Origin: Heterotrichella gracilis
Taxonomy: Eukaryota; Sar; Xanthophyceae; Tribonematales; Xanthonemataceae
Direction of reading: 5' to 3'
Assembly: GCA_032358255.1 (NCBI GenBank)
Contig: JAULBX010025763.1
Coordinates: forward strand, 1 to 56,554
Length of the DNA stretch: 56,554 bases
Shown: in pieces, positions 22,241-32,238 of the stretch
Numbering within the stretch: the stretch's first letter is position 1
How the letters are laid out: each line of letters begins with the position of its first letter
Program-made: the position numbers and the translations under genes
Notes under the pieces: generated by a model
What the model saw: only the letters and a program-made list of their open reading frames with translations
Databases searched by the model: none
What the model was told of the DNA's origin: nothing

Positions 22241-25200
22241 CCCAGGATCCCAAAAGACTTGGAATTTTCGGCATCATCCCCCGTTGTCCCCGATGCGCTG
22301 TCGTTAAGCAATATGTAGTATAGCTGGGGATCCGAATCATCCTGAAGACATATACAAAGCGGTTGAGTTTACTGCGATGCATGATTTGCAATTTGTGACT
22401 TTCCATTGTGATCACGTAGGGTGTGTGGTTGGCATGACCCACGCCCCTGACCTGCTGGATGTCCCAGGCTGGCTAGGGCACGAGGGCAACTTTCTTGTGT
22501 TTATCATTTGTGAATGTGGATGTGAATGCTATTGTGACTTGTGATTGTGACTGCGGTTGCAGTTACCATTGTTCACTGATTTCACGGCCCACCTGCTGCA
22601 TGTACTGGGTTGGCTTGAGCGCAAGGGTGACTGTCTTTGAGGGGGCGGCAAGCGTGAATTTGATTGCGGGGAAGTAGCTGTTCAGCTCGGCGTCCGTCAT
22701 GCCCTTTTTGAAGTCATCAGTGAGCTGGATGGCAGGGTAGTCGCCGGTGGCAAAGCTCTGCAGGTGCGGGATTGGCTTGCTATCATTGCGGGCAGCTGAC
22801 ACGTAGAGGGTGTTCACACCTGCGCTTCCTAGGAGGGACGTAGGAGGGCTCCTAGGGTTCCCTAGGAGCTCGACAATGGGTTCCTAGGAGGAGCTCATCC
22901 TCCCAGCCGTAAATCCAAATAGTCAGTGGGACTCACAGCAAATGTCCTCATTACCCACCCTGTCTGTAAAGGGTCCCAAAGCAGATGCCCACTGGCAGCC
23001 AATTCTTTGAACTACGGCACCCATCTCAAGTGCAAGCTATCGCCCGGCACCTGTTTTGGTATTGCAAGGCAGACTACTGGCAGCTGGAACAAGTTTGAGA
23101 GTTCACCGGCATTGGCATGCAGGGCCCTTGCGCCCAGGCCACAGCCCTGGGACGTGAGTGATAGGAAACCTGGGGGGGCTCCTAGAAAAAGCTAGGAGCG
23201 ACCTGGGAGCTCAGGATGGACGTATGTGAAGACCCTCTTATAAGGGGTGGGGGACAACGAGTATTTTGGTCAATACCAATAGTGCATTACTGAATAGGTG
23301 CGCCAGCCAATGGTTTTGAAAATCATCATTATTTATTATTATTTGTTGGTATTTCAAATTCAATCAGTTGATAATATGTCATTTACATACTCATACATTT
23401 TTGGTATCATACCACCCCTCGGCTGCACACCCAGCCACTCACCGTTTTGTCGTACATGTAGCTCACCACCGGCACATAGTCGTTGTCATAGAAGGCTGTC
23501 AGGGTCTTCCACATCTTGTTAAATACCACGCTGGGCAGGTTGGTGGCGCTGGTGCCGGTGTCAAGGAGCATGGCAAACTGGGCCTTGCTGGCCTGCAGGG
23601 GTGGATAGAATTTAGGGATTCTAGTAATGGTTAATCAAGCGAATGAATAACCTCAAGGGTGTCCAAGGGAGCGTGGCGGATCCTGAACTATGAAACCGTA
23701 ACCCACTGAGCTGGGCAGGTTTATACTTTAGGGTTTTGAGGGCCACATGCGCATGGGTGGTCACATGGTGCCAATCATATGGGAGGGTATGAACCCCGTC
23801 CCACCTACACACAGGCACATGGATGTACTAATCTACACCTGCATGCACCTAGGGCTTTCCTAGGGTTTTATGATTTCCTGAGCCACCAGCGCCACCCACC
23901 AGCTGGTTGCTCGAGTCCTTGTCAAAGCCCTTGTTCACGCCCCAAACCCCTCCTAGGGTGAGCCCCGTCAGCTTCACATGCGCCCCATCGGTCAGGGTAG
24001 CAGCAGACCACTTGGCTGGGTTTAGAAGGCTGGCAACGGCGTACTTGAAACTGTTTTTTGGGTTTGCGCTGCCAAAGACAACGGTCCCTGGGCCGCCCTT
24101 TGAGGTTCCATCCCCGATGCAGATTTGGAGGGTGGGGTCGATTGCCTTGGACTTGACCAGCTGCAAAAATATAAAGGTTCTGTCCTTATTAAATCTTAAA
24201 AAAATATGTAATTTATACATAATCGATTGCCTTGGACTTGGACAGCTGCAAGGGAGGGGGGATGCTGCTCAAGGGGGGTGGATGTGTGAAAGGTGGATGC
24301 TGTTGTGAAGTCAATAGTAGAACACAAATAGAAAAAGGACGTTGTGTGGTTACGCGGATTCGACCAAGCCCCAGACGAAACCAAACTAGACCGGGCAATT
24401 GAATCCTAGTCTGGCGCACTGGAATGTGACGCACTGGGGCTCCAAGTTGCATCAAACAGGTTCCTGGTTTATAATTTCCACACCCCTGGTCCAATTGAAC
24501 CCTAAGAAATCCTGCCACGGGGTTACCTTACACCCTACACCCTACCACAGCAGCGTACCTGGGCGTAGAGCGATCCCGGGGAGTAATTTATCCCCGATAG
24601 CATGGTCACCGATCCCGAGTACATGTCCTTTACCGTAGAGGTGGCGCAGTGGAATGTGAGGCGCTGGGGCTTAAAGTTGGGGAACTGGGGGAAGGAAAAC
24701 ATGTCGGACATTGCGGGGCCAAATGCGCCAGAGTTGTCACCTGTGGCAAGGAGGGGGAGGGGTACACAGGATTCATATTCACAGGACGGAATCTGGAAAG
24801 CTTGGGTGGGATTAAAGGGAGCCCTAAGCAAGCACCGTGGGGGCTCTCCGCCTGGCGAATGCACTCATCCAGCCCCAAACCCTACACCCTACACCCTACA
24901 CCCCAAAGGAAGCCAGGACCACGCACCATAGGTGCTCTCCACCTGGCAGACGTGCTTCTTATCGCAGGAGCAGTTCACCACGCTGCACTCGTTGGGCCCA
25001 AAGCTGTCTTGGCACTGGCTATCTGACCCGCACAGCGCCTTGCAGGGGGCGCTGCCGCACTTGGCATAGCCCGAGTTGGTCTTGGATTTGGTCGGGCTGA
25101 AGATGGGCTTGAGCTGCGGGTGCAAGCACCAGGTGGTTAGGGTTTAGGTTTTGAGGGTTAGGGTTCAGTTACGAATCGGTTTTAGATTTGGTGGGACTGA

Positions 25201-27097
25201 AGATGGGCTTAAGCTGCGGGCGCCAGCACGCGATGTGGTTATGGTAGTAGGGTTTTGGGCGGGTGCAGCTTGTGCATCCTGTGCACGCCATGATGACTGC
25301 CCCACCAACTACACATGCCCCTATTGCTCTATTGCAATCATTTGTGATGCTAACGGCTGAGCCGGCAGGCTTGTGCGCAGTCAAGGCAACACTTTAAGGC
25401 AAATGCTGCCATCGCCCAAGCACATGCGCACTCCCAACCTCCAGATAAAACCGTATCCCACCTTGGCGCAGCCCTCCCCCGTGCACGCTATGAAGATTGC
25501 CCCGATGGTTACATACACCCTAGCTTAACAGCTGAGCTTATTTGCGCGCAATCAGGGCACCAAGGTGACGCAAACAACCCCAGGCAAACGCTGCCGTCCC
25601 AAACAGCACAGGCGCCCATTCCCCCCTTCCAGGATCTTCCCTATGCTACATGGGGATGAGGCCATGCTGATTCCCACGAGGCAAGGGCCAGCACACCCAC
25701 CTTGGCGCAGCCCTCCCCGGTGCACCCTGTGCATGCCATGTTAATTGCTCCGCTGCCAGTGTCAAGCACCGAGGTCAGCTTCTGAGGCGGGGTGCCCACG
25801 CTGATGTCGATGGTGTACACCCTACACAAGGGTTTGGGGGCGGCGTTAGGGTCTAGGGTTTATGTGAGGGTTGAGGACACCGTACAAGGGTGCCCACGCT
25901 GATGTCGATGGTGTACACCCTACACAAGGGTTTGGGGTTGGTGTCAGGGTTGAGAACACCCTACAAGGGTGCCAACACCTGATGTCAAGTTGTGGACATC
26001 CTATACAGGGTTTAGGGTTGGTGTCAGGGTAAAAATCGTTGACGTCGATCGTGTACACCCTATGTTACAAGTCTCTTTGTCAGGATCAGTATGCAGTGTG
26101 TGGGCGGGGGTCCCTAACAAAATCCCCTTTAGAAGTTCATGAGCTGTGCATTGGCGCAAGGGTGGCTTGTGGGCCGCTGCAGGGTTTTGCCTGTGGGTGC
26201 TTTCGTGCACATCGAGGGTGTAGGGTTAAGGGTTTCCATGCATCTTGGCCGTACCCTAGGCTCGTGGGCCCAGTCTTGAGGTTCAGGGTTTAGGGTTTAG
26301 GGTTTCCGTGCATCTTGGCCATACCCTAGGCTCGTGGGCCCAGCCTTCAAGTCGAGGGTTTAGGATCTAGGGTTTCCATGCATCGTGGCCTTACCCTAGG
26401 CTCTTGGGCCCTGCCTTGAAGTTGAGGGTGGTTGAGAACGTGGTGTAGCGGGGGCGCACGATGGGCACCTTTGCCAGGTGGCGCTTGTGGTAGGCCACCT
26501 GGAACACCATGCTGCCACCTGGCAAGGTGGTGGGTGCGCGTTTAGTGCAAGGGACACTGAAACTGTGGTCATGAGGGTGTGGAATTATGGTGTCCTGTAG
26601 TGTGCCCATAGCTAAGTCATGTGGGCCCATCAGGGCCACACAAGGCAGTAAGCCGGTCATGGCTGGGATTGCCTTGTTGCTATAATTGTAAAGGACACAA
26701 GCTGGCGCAGGTGGCTCGGTTCAACACCAGCGGCCTAATTTCAGGGGTGATTTTGGAAAAGGGCAAAAACAGTATTACTTGGGTGCCTGGGTGGAAGTGC
26801 CAGGTGTGCAGCATGCATGCATGCATATGCGCATGCGACATGGCCAAGAACGTGCGCGCATGCAGACCATTGTTACAGCCAGATGCTCAAATAGCTGATA
26901 CAAGCATACACACCTAGCCCACCACAAAGAAACCGGGTGTAATTGACTTCAATTTCTTCCAGCTGGCACCCCATACCTACTACCGTACCTTGGGTGCTCG
27001 TGCTGTTACGCTTGATTGGTACCCCCATCACGCACATCGAGCACAGGGCTACCCATAATACCGAAAAAAGCAGCAAGGGCGGCCAGTGGCGCGCCAT
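22210..27097 (-). CDS. Secreted aspartic protease (pepsin/nepenthesin type, family A1)
   Basis: Coding-strand exon order: 27097-26989 (signal peptide MARHWPPLLLFSVLW...), 26518-26395 (pro-segment), 25821-25701, 25113-24927, 24740-24559, 24160-23900, 23592-23443, 23146-23051, 22819-22593, 22341-22210. Phases agree through 23443. Exon 25821-25701 carries VGTPPQ and the first catalytic motif DTGSG. Exon 23592-23443 carries the second, LLDTGTSATNLP. Exon 22341-22210 carries FGILGNNFLNNLY, matching the family's I-L-G motif near the C-terminus. Exon 25113-24927 is a Cys-rich insertion (CGSAPCKALCGS...CSCDKKHVC), followed by STYGDNSG, which fits the nepenthesin-type insertion and flap. Predicted action is acid endoproteolysis in the vacuole, wall or medium. 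The junction from 23051 to 22819 is out of phase, so a small exon may be missed, and the last few residues are not located. Confidence 0.85.
22800..23190. repeat. Cluster of CCTAGGA palindromes in a protease intron
   Basis: GCTCCTAGGGTTCCCTAGGAGC (two 10-bp arms) lies at about 22847-22868, with further CCTAGGAG copies from 22827 to 22900. GCTCCTAGAAAAAGCTAGGAGC-type dyads lie at about 23177-23197. They flank the exon at 23051-23146. Confidence 0.75.
24130..24255 (-). repeat. Duplicated acceptor plus exon start (protease exon 24160)
   Basis: ATCGATTGCCTTGGACTTG(G)ACAGCTGCAA occurs at about 24138-24165 and 24222-24250 (plus-strand reading). On the coding strand both are GCAG followed by the exon start encoding L-(V/S)-K-(S/A)... 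Confidence 0.8.
24408..24690 (-). repeat. Exon fragment copy inside an intron (protease)
   Basis: GGCGCACTGGAATGTGACGC at about 24412 copies GGCGCAGTGGAATGTGAGGC at 24643 within exon 24740-24559. Downstream (A/T)AAGTTG is shared. The copy has no clear splice sites. CCCTACACCCTACC lies between. Confidence 0.7.
25078..25240 (-). repeat. Duplicated acceptor plus exon start (protease exon 25113)
   Basis: TTGG(T)CGGGCTGAAGATGGGCTTGAGCTGCGGG and its copy at about 25189-25220 encode LKPIFSPTKSK twice on the coding strand, each after a GCAG. The spacer is TTAGGGTTTAGG...GGGTTAGGG, i.e. C-rich on the coding strand. Confidence 0.9.
25250..25760 (-). repeat. Three diverged copies of the exon end encoding the first active-site region
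   Basis: Coding-strand fragments equivalent to A-I-N-M-A-C-T-G-C-T with the following intron recur at about 25255-25480, 25465-25690 and 25690-25760 (plus-strand cue: CAGCCCTCCCC(G/C)GTGCAC...CATG). Intron tracts with GCTGAGC..GGCA..CAAACGCTGCC are shared by the first two. Only the last is joined in phase to VYTIDISVG. Confidence 0.65.
25798..26062 (-). repeat. Four tandem copies of acceptor plus exon start (VYTID exon)
   Basis: Plus-strand (G/C)TGATGTCGATGGTGTACAC ends near 25821 and 25921, with degenerate versions ending near 25997 and 26060. Each is followed by CCTA(C)ACAAGGGTTTGGGG or a variant. On the coding strand each unit is a C-rich tract, TGTGTAG acceptor and GTGTACACCATCGACATC. 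Only the most downstream copy (25821) continues into the active-site exon. Confidence 0.9.
26229..26410 (-). repeat. Three tandem copies of exon end plus donor (pro-segment exon)
   Basis: GGTTTCC(A/G)TGCATC(T/G)TGGCC followed by (G/A/T)TACCCTAGGCTC(G/T)TGGGCCC at 26229, 26303 and 26371, separated by GGGTTTAGGGTTTAGGG. On the coding strand each is GGGCCC..GAGCCTAGG|GTA(A/T/C)GG. The copy at 26395 is the one joined in frame. Confidence 0.9.
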
Positions 27098-27412
27098 AGC
27101 TGCCGGTTATAGCTCGACCTGTGTCCTTGTTAAAATGCGTGGGCTCGAGTTGGGTTCGACCCCGTGGTGACCCAATAAGAGAATTGAACCCAGTACAGCA
27201 CGACACTTGCTAAGGACTCACTTGATTTGTGCTACTAGTGTGGAGTATGTGGGCTGGTTGCGACAGGTGTGTACATGCTTTGGACCGCTAGGCCGATCAG
27301 GCCCTTCCACGGCAGCTTCCCTAGCCGCAACCCTTGCCTAGGGTTTCCTTCCTTGAATAAAGTCTCTATAATTTTACACTCCCTGAGAGGGGGGTTACCC
27401 AGCTCACTGTCA
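27097..27412. other. Protease promoter/5' region
   Basis: No gene. Two GGTTCRA-like motifs (27153 plus, about 27190 minus) resemble pol III B boxes but no tRNA fold can be drawn. A (GCAT)n alternating tract lies just inside the gene at 26814-26840. Confidence 0.3.
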
Positions 27413-27793
27413 CACTTGAAGAACCTACTTCACCATTGTTCACCAAGCACTGTAAGAAAATAAGGGGTATGCCCATGGTTGGTCATGCTGCCTTGGGTCG
27501 GGGCGCCCTCCCCTTCCGCGCGCTGCACCCCTCCCTGTGACCCCCCTGCCAGTGCTCCAGCTGGCAGCTGCGCCCACAGTACCAGGCACCACCGCACTTG
27601 CACCTGCGCAGAGGCGCACCAGCAGTGGGGCCGGCACCGCACTGGTAGCACTGGAAGGGGGGGTGACAGGGAGGGGTGCAGCGCGCGCAAGGGGAGGGCG
27701 CCGTGCCCCAAGGTAGAGTGACTGTGAGCACCGCTTGAACGCACACTATGTGCTTTGTGAACAATGGTGATCATGATATAGGTTCTTCAAGTG
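27413..27793. repeat. Foldback element: about 130-bp inverted arms around an orphan MYND finger
   Basis: CACTTGAAGAACCTA at 27413 is the complement of TAGGTTCTTCAAGTG ending at 27793. Moving inward the arms keep matching: CACCATTGTTCAC(C/A)AAGCAC, CTTGGG.C.GGCGCCCTCCCC, GCGCGCTGCACCCCTCCCTGT and CCAGTGCT. The unique centre is only about 80 bp. Arms contain insertions relative to each other, so the duplication is old. The structure could fold into a long hairpin as RNA. Confidence 0.85.
27483..27764 (-). pseudogene. Orphan MYND zinc-finger exon
   Basis: The minus strand encodes a complete MYND pattern: CYQCG, then about 10 residues, CKCGGAWYC, G-R-S-C, EHW, G-G-H-R-E-G-C. Both ends of this frame lie in the arms of the foldback. 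The frame opens at a non-ATG codon and ends at a stop, and I find no upstream exons between 27765 and 28330. Most likely a broken-off or duplicated last exon of a MYND gene rather than a functional gene. It is not closely similar to the MYND exon at 20371. Confidence 0.6.
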
Positions 27794-28114
27794 GTTCAAC
27801 CTTTGGGTGAACTTTGAGCTTGGCTGGCGAGCTTTTGGGTCGACACTTGGGTGCGAACATAAGAGGGCCGGGAACTGGTCACAGGCTACTGCTGTATTGA
27901 ATGGCAAGTACATTCATCCTGATCCTTATTTCGAGTTCAATTCCAATTTGGTTTGAAATGGGCTGTAGCTACGGCTACCCTGGTCAAGAGACTCACGCCA
28001 AGCAACCGTTTTCGTGCTGGAAAGTGGAAGTTGAGAAGATAGAGCTTGGGTCTTCCCGCGAGAAGGTTTGCAGTTTAATTTGTTTTAATACAACCTTGGT
28101 CTGTTAAGGCGATG

Positions 28115-28225
28115 GACTGCCTTGATGCATGCACCCCCCACCCAAACCCATAAACCCTAAGCCCTCAACCCAAACCCTAAACACTCCACAATGCATGCAT
28201 ATTGAATCAATATTATTGATGCATG
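28115..28225. repeat. Dispersed repeat, copy 1
   Basis: ATGCATGCACCCCCCACC, then CCCATAAACCCTAAGCCCTC, AACCCAAACCCT and a closing GCATGCATAT. The same layout recurs at 30180-30265. Both copies lie upstream of members of the tandem gene pair. Confidence 0.75.
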
Positions 28226-28339
28226 CACTTTCGACAAAACAAAACAGAGCCAGAAAAGCTTTGTATGTGTGAAATCCGTCTTCGAGGGGGTCTACTTGTT
28301 TTTTGGGGGTCACAAACGCGCTTTTAGTCGCAACCGATC

Positions 28340-29414
28340 ATGTCCAAACCTTCAGCAAGCAGCTCAGTGCAACGACGTCTGCCAGTTTTTTGGCGCAGCG
28401 GGTGTGTAGCAGGATGCCAGGGTAGGCTTTTCTACGCAGGTGGCTTTGCTCAGCCTGTCCAAGCGGCAGAGGCAGGGACGATCCGGCCGGCGTGCATCGG
28501 CCGTGCAGGCTGCCAATGGGTGGAAGGTGGCGTTGCCCGCTTTTTTGGTTGTCCCACACGTTGTATGTTGTGCGTGGAAACGTGTGTTGTGGAGTCTAAG
28601 CTTTGTCAATACTTCTGCAGGGCTGGGAGCACGGCTGGGAAGCTACCAGCGACGTCTCTGACAACCCGTACAGGACGTCATTGTACACTATTGTGCTGGC
28701 CAATGCAGCCAGCGCGTGGCTGACCTGGCTGCCATCCCCGAGGACTACAAGGTACCCTCCACCTTTGCCGGCTTGCCTCCCCGACCCACTTGCCATTTCA
28801 CTCCATTCTCTCCTGTGCACGCCTTGATGCGCTGTGCACGCCTTGATGCGCTGTGCACAGACCAGCTTTGCACGTTTCAAGCAGCAGACTGCATCCTAAC
28901 AGCTAAACGCCCTTGTTCCTGTTGCAGGACCTGGTCGATGTGCTGGGCGTACTTGTGTGTATTTATGCTCTCATCGACGCCCAACTGAAGTACAGAAAAC
29001 TTCCTCTCAAAGTGAAGGAGAATGACAAGGAGGACTCCAGGATGCTGGGGGTACGTTGTGCCCCCAACCCCACCCCACCCCACCCCTCTGCACAAGCAAA
29101 GCAATGCACTGTGGTTCTCACTGAAAGGTAACGTCTTGCAGGTGGACATCAACGATGGTGACGTGCTGTTGTCCCAGTTTGCACGCCCAACTTCCTTCTT
29201 CCTGGCGGGATCTGCCGACCAGCTCATCCGCTTGGAGCCCTTCCTGGAGGAGCTGGCAAGGGGCTACACACCCGCGGCGGTCAGTGCTACCAAGAGGCTC
29301 AAGATTGAGCTTGTGTTTGCCAGTGGTTCTGCATACCCATTGGCAGACGTGGCGGCGCCCAGTGTGCGCGCCGCCCTGGGCAGCACCACCACCATCCGCG
29401 CTACCTGGGTGTAG
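28340..29414 (+). CDS. Unknown protein, tandem paralogue A
   Basis: Well-supported exons: about 28706-28751 (Q-R-V-A-D-L-A-A-I-P-E-D-Y-K), 28928-29050 and 29142-29414 (TAG). An ATG at 28340 (MSKPSASSSVQRRLP) with a GTAGGC donor near 28421 is a plausible start, and a Gly/Ala-rich stretch at 28436-28500 resembles copy B. Exon 28928 begins with a hydrophobic segment, LVDVLGVLVCIYALIDAQL, likely a membrane helix, followed by a Lys-rich charged stretch. The last exon holds LEPFLEELARGY and PLADVAAPSVRAAL. I recognise no family. The last exon is paralogous to that of copy B (PLADMAAGSVRAAL). Confidence 0.55.
28814..28860 (+). repeat. Tandem 19-bp repeat in a paralogue A intron
   Basis: TGTGCACGCCTTGATGCGC occurs twice plus a partial third copy. 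The flanks (CTCCTGTGCAC...GTGCACAGACCA) match the intron of paralogue B, where the interior is a telomere-like hairpin instead. Confidence 0.9.
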
Positions 29415-30084
29415 ATAGCTGGTCATGGGCCCATGAGGTAGCGGGGTAGTGGTCACGGGGTACAGGGTTGGCGGACTGGCAAGAGGGGAACTTGAGTGGA
29501 GGTGCCCGGCCTTCGTGCCTGGGGGGGATTTTTCTGGTCTTTGTGCAAAGTATTGTTCTTTTAGTAGTACTTCTGCAGCAGGGTCTTTAGCAAGCTGTGA
29601 CGAGGCCATTGCCCATCACGCCAGGGCCCCTTGTGTAGTTCAATGTGTGTGTTGCGTTACCCTGGGAGCTCCCGCGTAAGGCTGTTTGCACTGCGGCGGA
29701 CAGCAAGGGGCCGAGTGCCCCAGTGACTGTTGCTGTCTCACTTTCTGCCAAGACACCGATCTGCGCCATCACCAGCTGGCAGGCATACATATGTCTTGGT
29801 AGAAAGAAAGAAAGCAACAGTCCTCGAGGCACACTCATTCTTTGCTTTCCGCTCACATTTGGTCGAGAAGCAAGGACTGCGTGCGGGCTCATTGTATGTT
29901 GTACAGGAGTTATACCCTTGTAGTACTAAGAAGGCATGTTGGTGACCATTGTGTGCACCTGCAGCTGCCACACCACAGACATGCACAACCCCTGGGAAAC
30001 ACCGCCAAATCTCGAGATCCCTATGTAACATATCCATAACAAAACATTCCCAATCTATTGCCAAGTGCCAGAATAGCCAGCAAC

Positions 30085-30165
30085 AAAACCCTGCACGAGC
30101 CCCCTTCGCCCCACCAAAACCCTACTTAGTGCCGCGCACCAGAACAGCCTGCTGGGGACTGCCTT
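30085..30165 (-). pseudogene. Ectopic fragment of the LETM1-like exon border
   Basis: AACCCTACTTAGTGCCGCGC followed by ACCAGAACAGCCTGCTG matches AACCCTACCCAGTGCCGCGC/GCCAGAACAGCCTGCTG at 35365-35401. On the minus strand it encodes S-R-L-F-W-C-A-A-L, versus [10 protein letters not shown] in the gene. The adjoining intron sequence (CCACCAAAACCC/CTGCAAAAACCC) is similar too. It lies about 5.2 kb from its source and has no gene around it. Confidence 0.8.
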
Positions 30166-30169
30166 GATT

Positions 30170-30330
30170 GCTTGCATTCGAATGCATGCACCCCCCACCA
30201 ACCCCATAAACCCAACCTCAACCCAAACCCTGAACACGTACATTGAAATGCGTGCATGCATATGAACAGGAGGGACTAGGGTTTGGATTGAGGGCCTAGG
30301 GTTTATGGGGTTGCGTGCATGCATTAAGTG
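30170..30330. repeat. Dispersed repeat, copy 2, with a partial inverted second half
   Basis: ATGCATGCACCCCCCACC with CCCATAAACCC and CTCAACCCAAACCCT repeats the unit at 28115. After GGAGGGACTAGGG comes an inverted partner (GGATTGAGG..., GGGTTTATGGGGTTG, CGTGCATGCAT), so this copy is a loose palindrome. Confidence 0.75.
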
Positions 30331-30622
30331 CGGTTTGTAGTTCCCAAGAAAATAAGAAACCCTCCCCTTTCTGTGATACAACTATCGGCCAACGTCTGTG
30401 CAAACAGCGCGCGTTGCCGGCTTTAAGCAGCCTTGTCGTAGATCCCGTTAGACCTTGTCGAGGGGTTGATTGCGCAAGTGTTTCCGGTACCAGATTGGTG
30501 ACAAAATTTACAAGGTTCCAGAGGTGGAAATGACTGGAAGAAAGACAAGATAGCCAGTACTTGACTCGACACACGAACCTGCTGGACAAGCTTGGTATAG
30601 CTACGTAGCCCAGACCTCCACC

Positions 30623-32238
30623 ATGCAGCTCAGCTGCGATCGCGAAACGCAGTTGTCAACCAGCAGTGCATTGGCACACGGGCCCGTGGTGCCCCACAGG
30701 AGGCTTTGCCTCAAAGTACACGCAGGTGGCTATGCCCAGGCCACCTTTGTGGTCCAAACAGTGCAGGCAGGGGCACTTTGGCGGAGCCAGGGGCACCAGC
30801 ACTGCAACTCTAGCTGTGAAGGCCAGCCTTAAGGCGAGTGTTTCCTGCTTTGCTCTTTACACCATGGTATATATATGTACACACGTAGTTTATGTGAGAG
30901 GGTACAAACCGTGTGGATACCCTGCAGGAAAGGGCAGAGGTCTGCTTCAAGCCCCTGCCATCATATAGGGCATGGCTCTACACGTTGCTTCTGGGGTTCA
31001 GTGCCAGGAGCGTGTTGGAGATTGCAGGAAGCCCAGACCCCATCCAGCTGCAGGTAACAACCAACTATGCCCTGCAAGCAGACTTTGTCTCCAAGACCCA
31101 CTTGCCTTCCCACTCCAGTGTCTCCTGTGCACGGCACACTACAGTAGGCGTTTAGGGTTTAAGGTTCAGGGTTTAGGGTTTGCTTACTGTAGTGTGCCGT
31201 GCACAGACCATCTTCCAGAACACCACACAGTATATCGGCTGCTTGTTGCGCTCATATCCTTTCATTCATACTCTGGGTGTTAAACCAGAATAAACCTCTT
31301 GTTGCTGTTGCAGAACTTGGTACCCGGCGCCATGGTGCTGTTGACCCTGATTACCATCCCGTTGGATTGGATGACGGCGCAGGAGGAGGTGGAGGGGGAG
31401 GAGAAGCGGGTGAGGGATCTGAGGGAGAGGGAGGGGGATTTGAGGGTGAGGGAGAGGAAGATGGAGGGGGAGAGGCTGATCCCGGTAAGAAACCCTCGGA
31501 GGGGTGGGGGAGCTGAGGGAGAGGGAAAGTAAAGCAGCCGCTGCATTCATAGGCAGAACATGTGGCCCCACATGTGTACACCATGCTCCAAAAGCATTAG
31601 CATCGTGCTTCACACCAAAAAAGCACCATTGGATGCAGGTGAAGGTGTTTGACAAAGGCGTCCTGGCGATGAGCTACGAGATGAAGTTGTCCTTCTTTGT
31701 GAAGAAAACCGTAGACCAGCTCGTCCTCCTTCAGCCTTTCCTGGAGGCCAATTCAAGCAGGTACTGGAGCTCGACGTCCATAGGCACCCCGCAGTGTGTG
31801 GTTGAGCTGGTGTCCGACACAGGAACTGCGATCCCATTGGCAGATATGGCGGCTGGCAGTGTGCGCGCCGCGCTGCGCAGCACACTGAGCATTCGCGCAG
31901 GCTGGGTCGAGCGACCGGGTCGTGGGCTACAAGAGGGCTGGCAAGAGGGGACATTGGGGGGGCGGTGCCGTCCCTTGGTGAATGTCTCAACAGTACCTGC
32001 CCACTACCACAAGTTGGTTGAGATAATTGTACTGCATGGCCTGAGCAATTGCGAGAACAGGCACAGATCATCTGGCATTTTGCAGTTGCCGGGGGCATTG
32101 AATTGCGTGCACCTGGGGGCCAGGTACTGCAGACTAGCATCGTTTTGCAGTGGCAGTTCAATGAAAGCCTCGATGGCCAGCTGGCCTAGGCGAGCGAGTG
32201 GACTGTGCTGGACTGTGACAAGAGTGGTGTGGATTTGA
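30623..32238 (+). CDS. Unknown protein, tandem paralogue B, with C-terminal extension
   Basis: Exons: from ATG 30623 (MQLSCDRETQLSTSSALAHG, end uncertain), 30928-31053, 31314-31484 and 31639-32238 (TGA). Exon 30928 includes LYTLLLGFSARSVLEIAG. Exon 31314 starts with a hydrophobic LVPGAMVLLTLITIPLDW, then about 35 residues of E/R-rich helix (coiled coil or single helix). The last exon encodes LLQPFLEANSS and PLADMAAGSVRAAL, paralogous to copy A. Copy A stops right after R-A-T-W-V; B reads A-G-W-V-E-R and continues about 105 residues through sequence that aligns with copy A's 3' UTR. No family recognised; a membrane protein is suggested by the hydrophobic segment. Confidence 0.55.
31125..31206. 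repeat. Perfect 22-bp inverted repeat enclosing TTTAGGG repeats
   Basis: CTGTGCACGGCACACTACAG plus TA at 31125-31146 is the exact complement of 31185-31206. The 38-bp loop reads GGCGTTTAGGGTTTAAGG...GGGTTTAGGGTTTGCT. It lies inside the intron 31054-31313 of paralogue B. Confidence 0.95.

Larger units (their letters stand above)
29415..30622. other. Spacer between the tandem paralogues
   Basis: Contains the 3' region of copy A (29850-29960, similar to 32792-32950 behind copy B), the ectopic LETM1-exon copy, and dispersed repeat copy 2. No additional gene seen. Confidence 0.5.

Noticed and set aside
26220..26310. Chromosome end or true telomere because of TTTAGGG runs
   Set aside because: Runs are two or three units long, degenerate, interstitial and tied to splice-border copies; no long uniform array exists in the window.
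27090..27245. Possible tRNA or tRNA-derived SINE (GGTTCGA and GGTTCAA B-box-like motifs on both strands)
   Set aside because: Spacing to an A-box-like motif is roughly right on the minus strand, but no acceptor, D or T stems can be paired.
31266..31655. Pro/Ser-rich antisense frames
   Set aside because: Shadows of the Glu/Arg-rich exon 31314-31484 of paralogue B.
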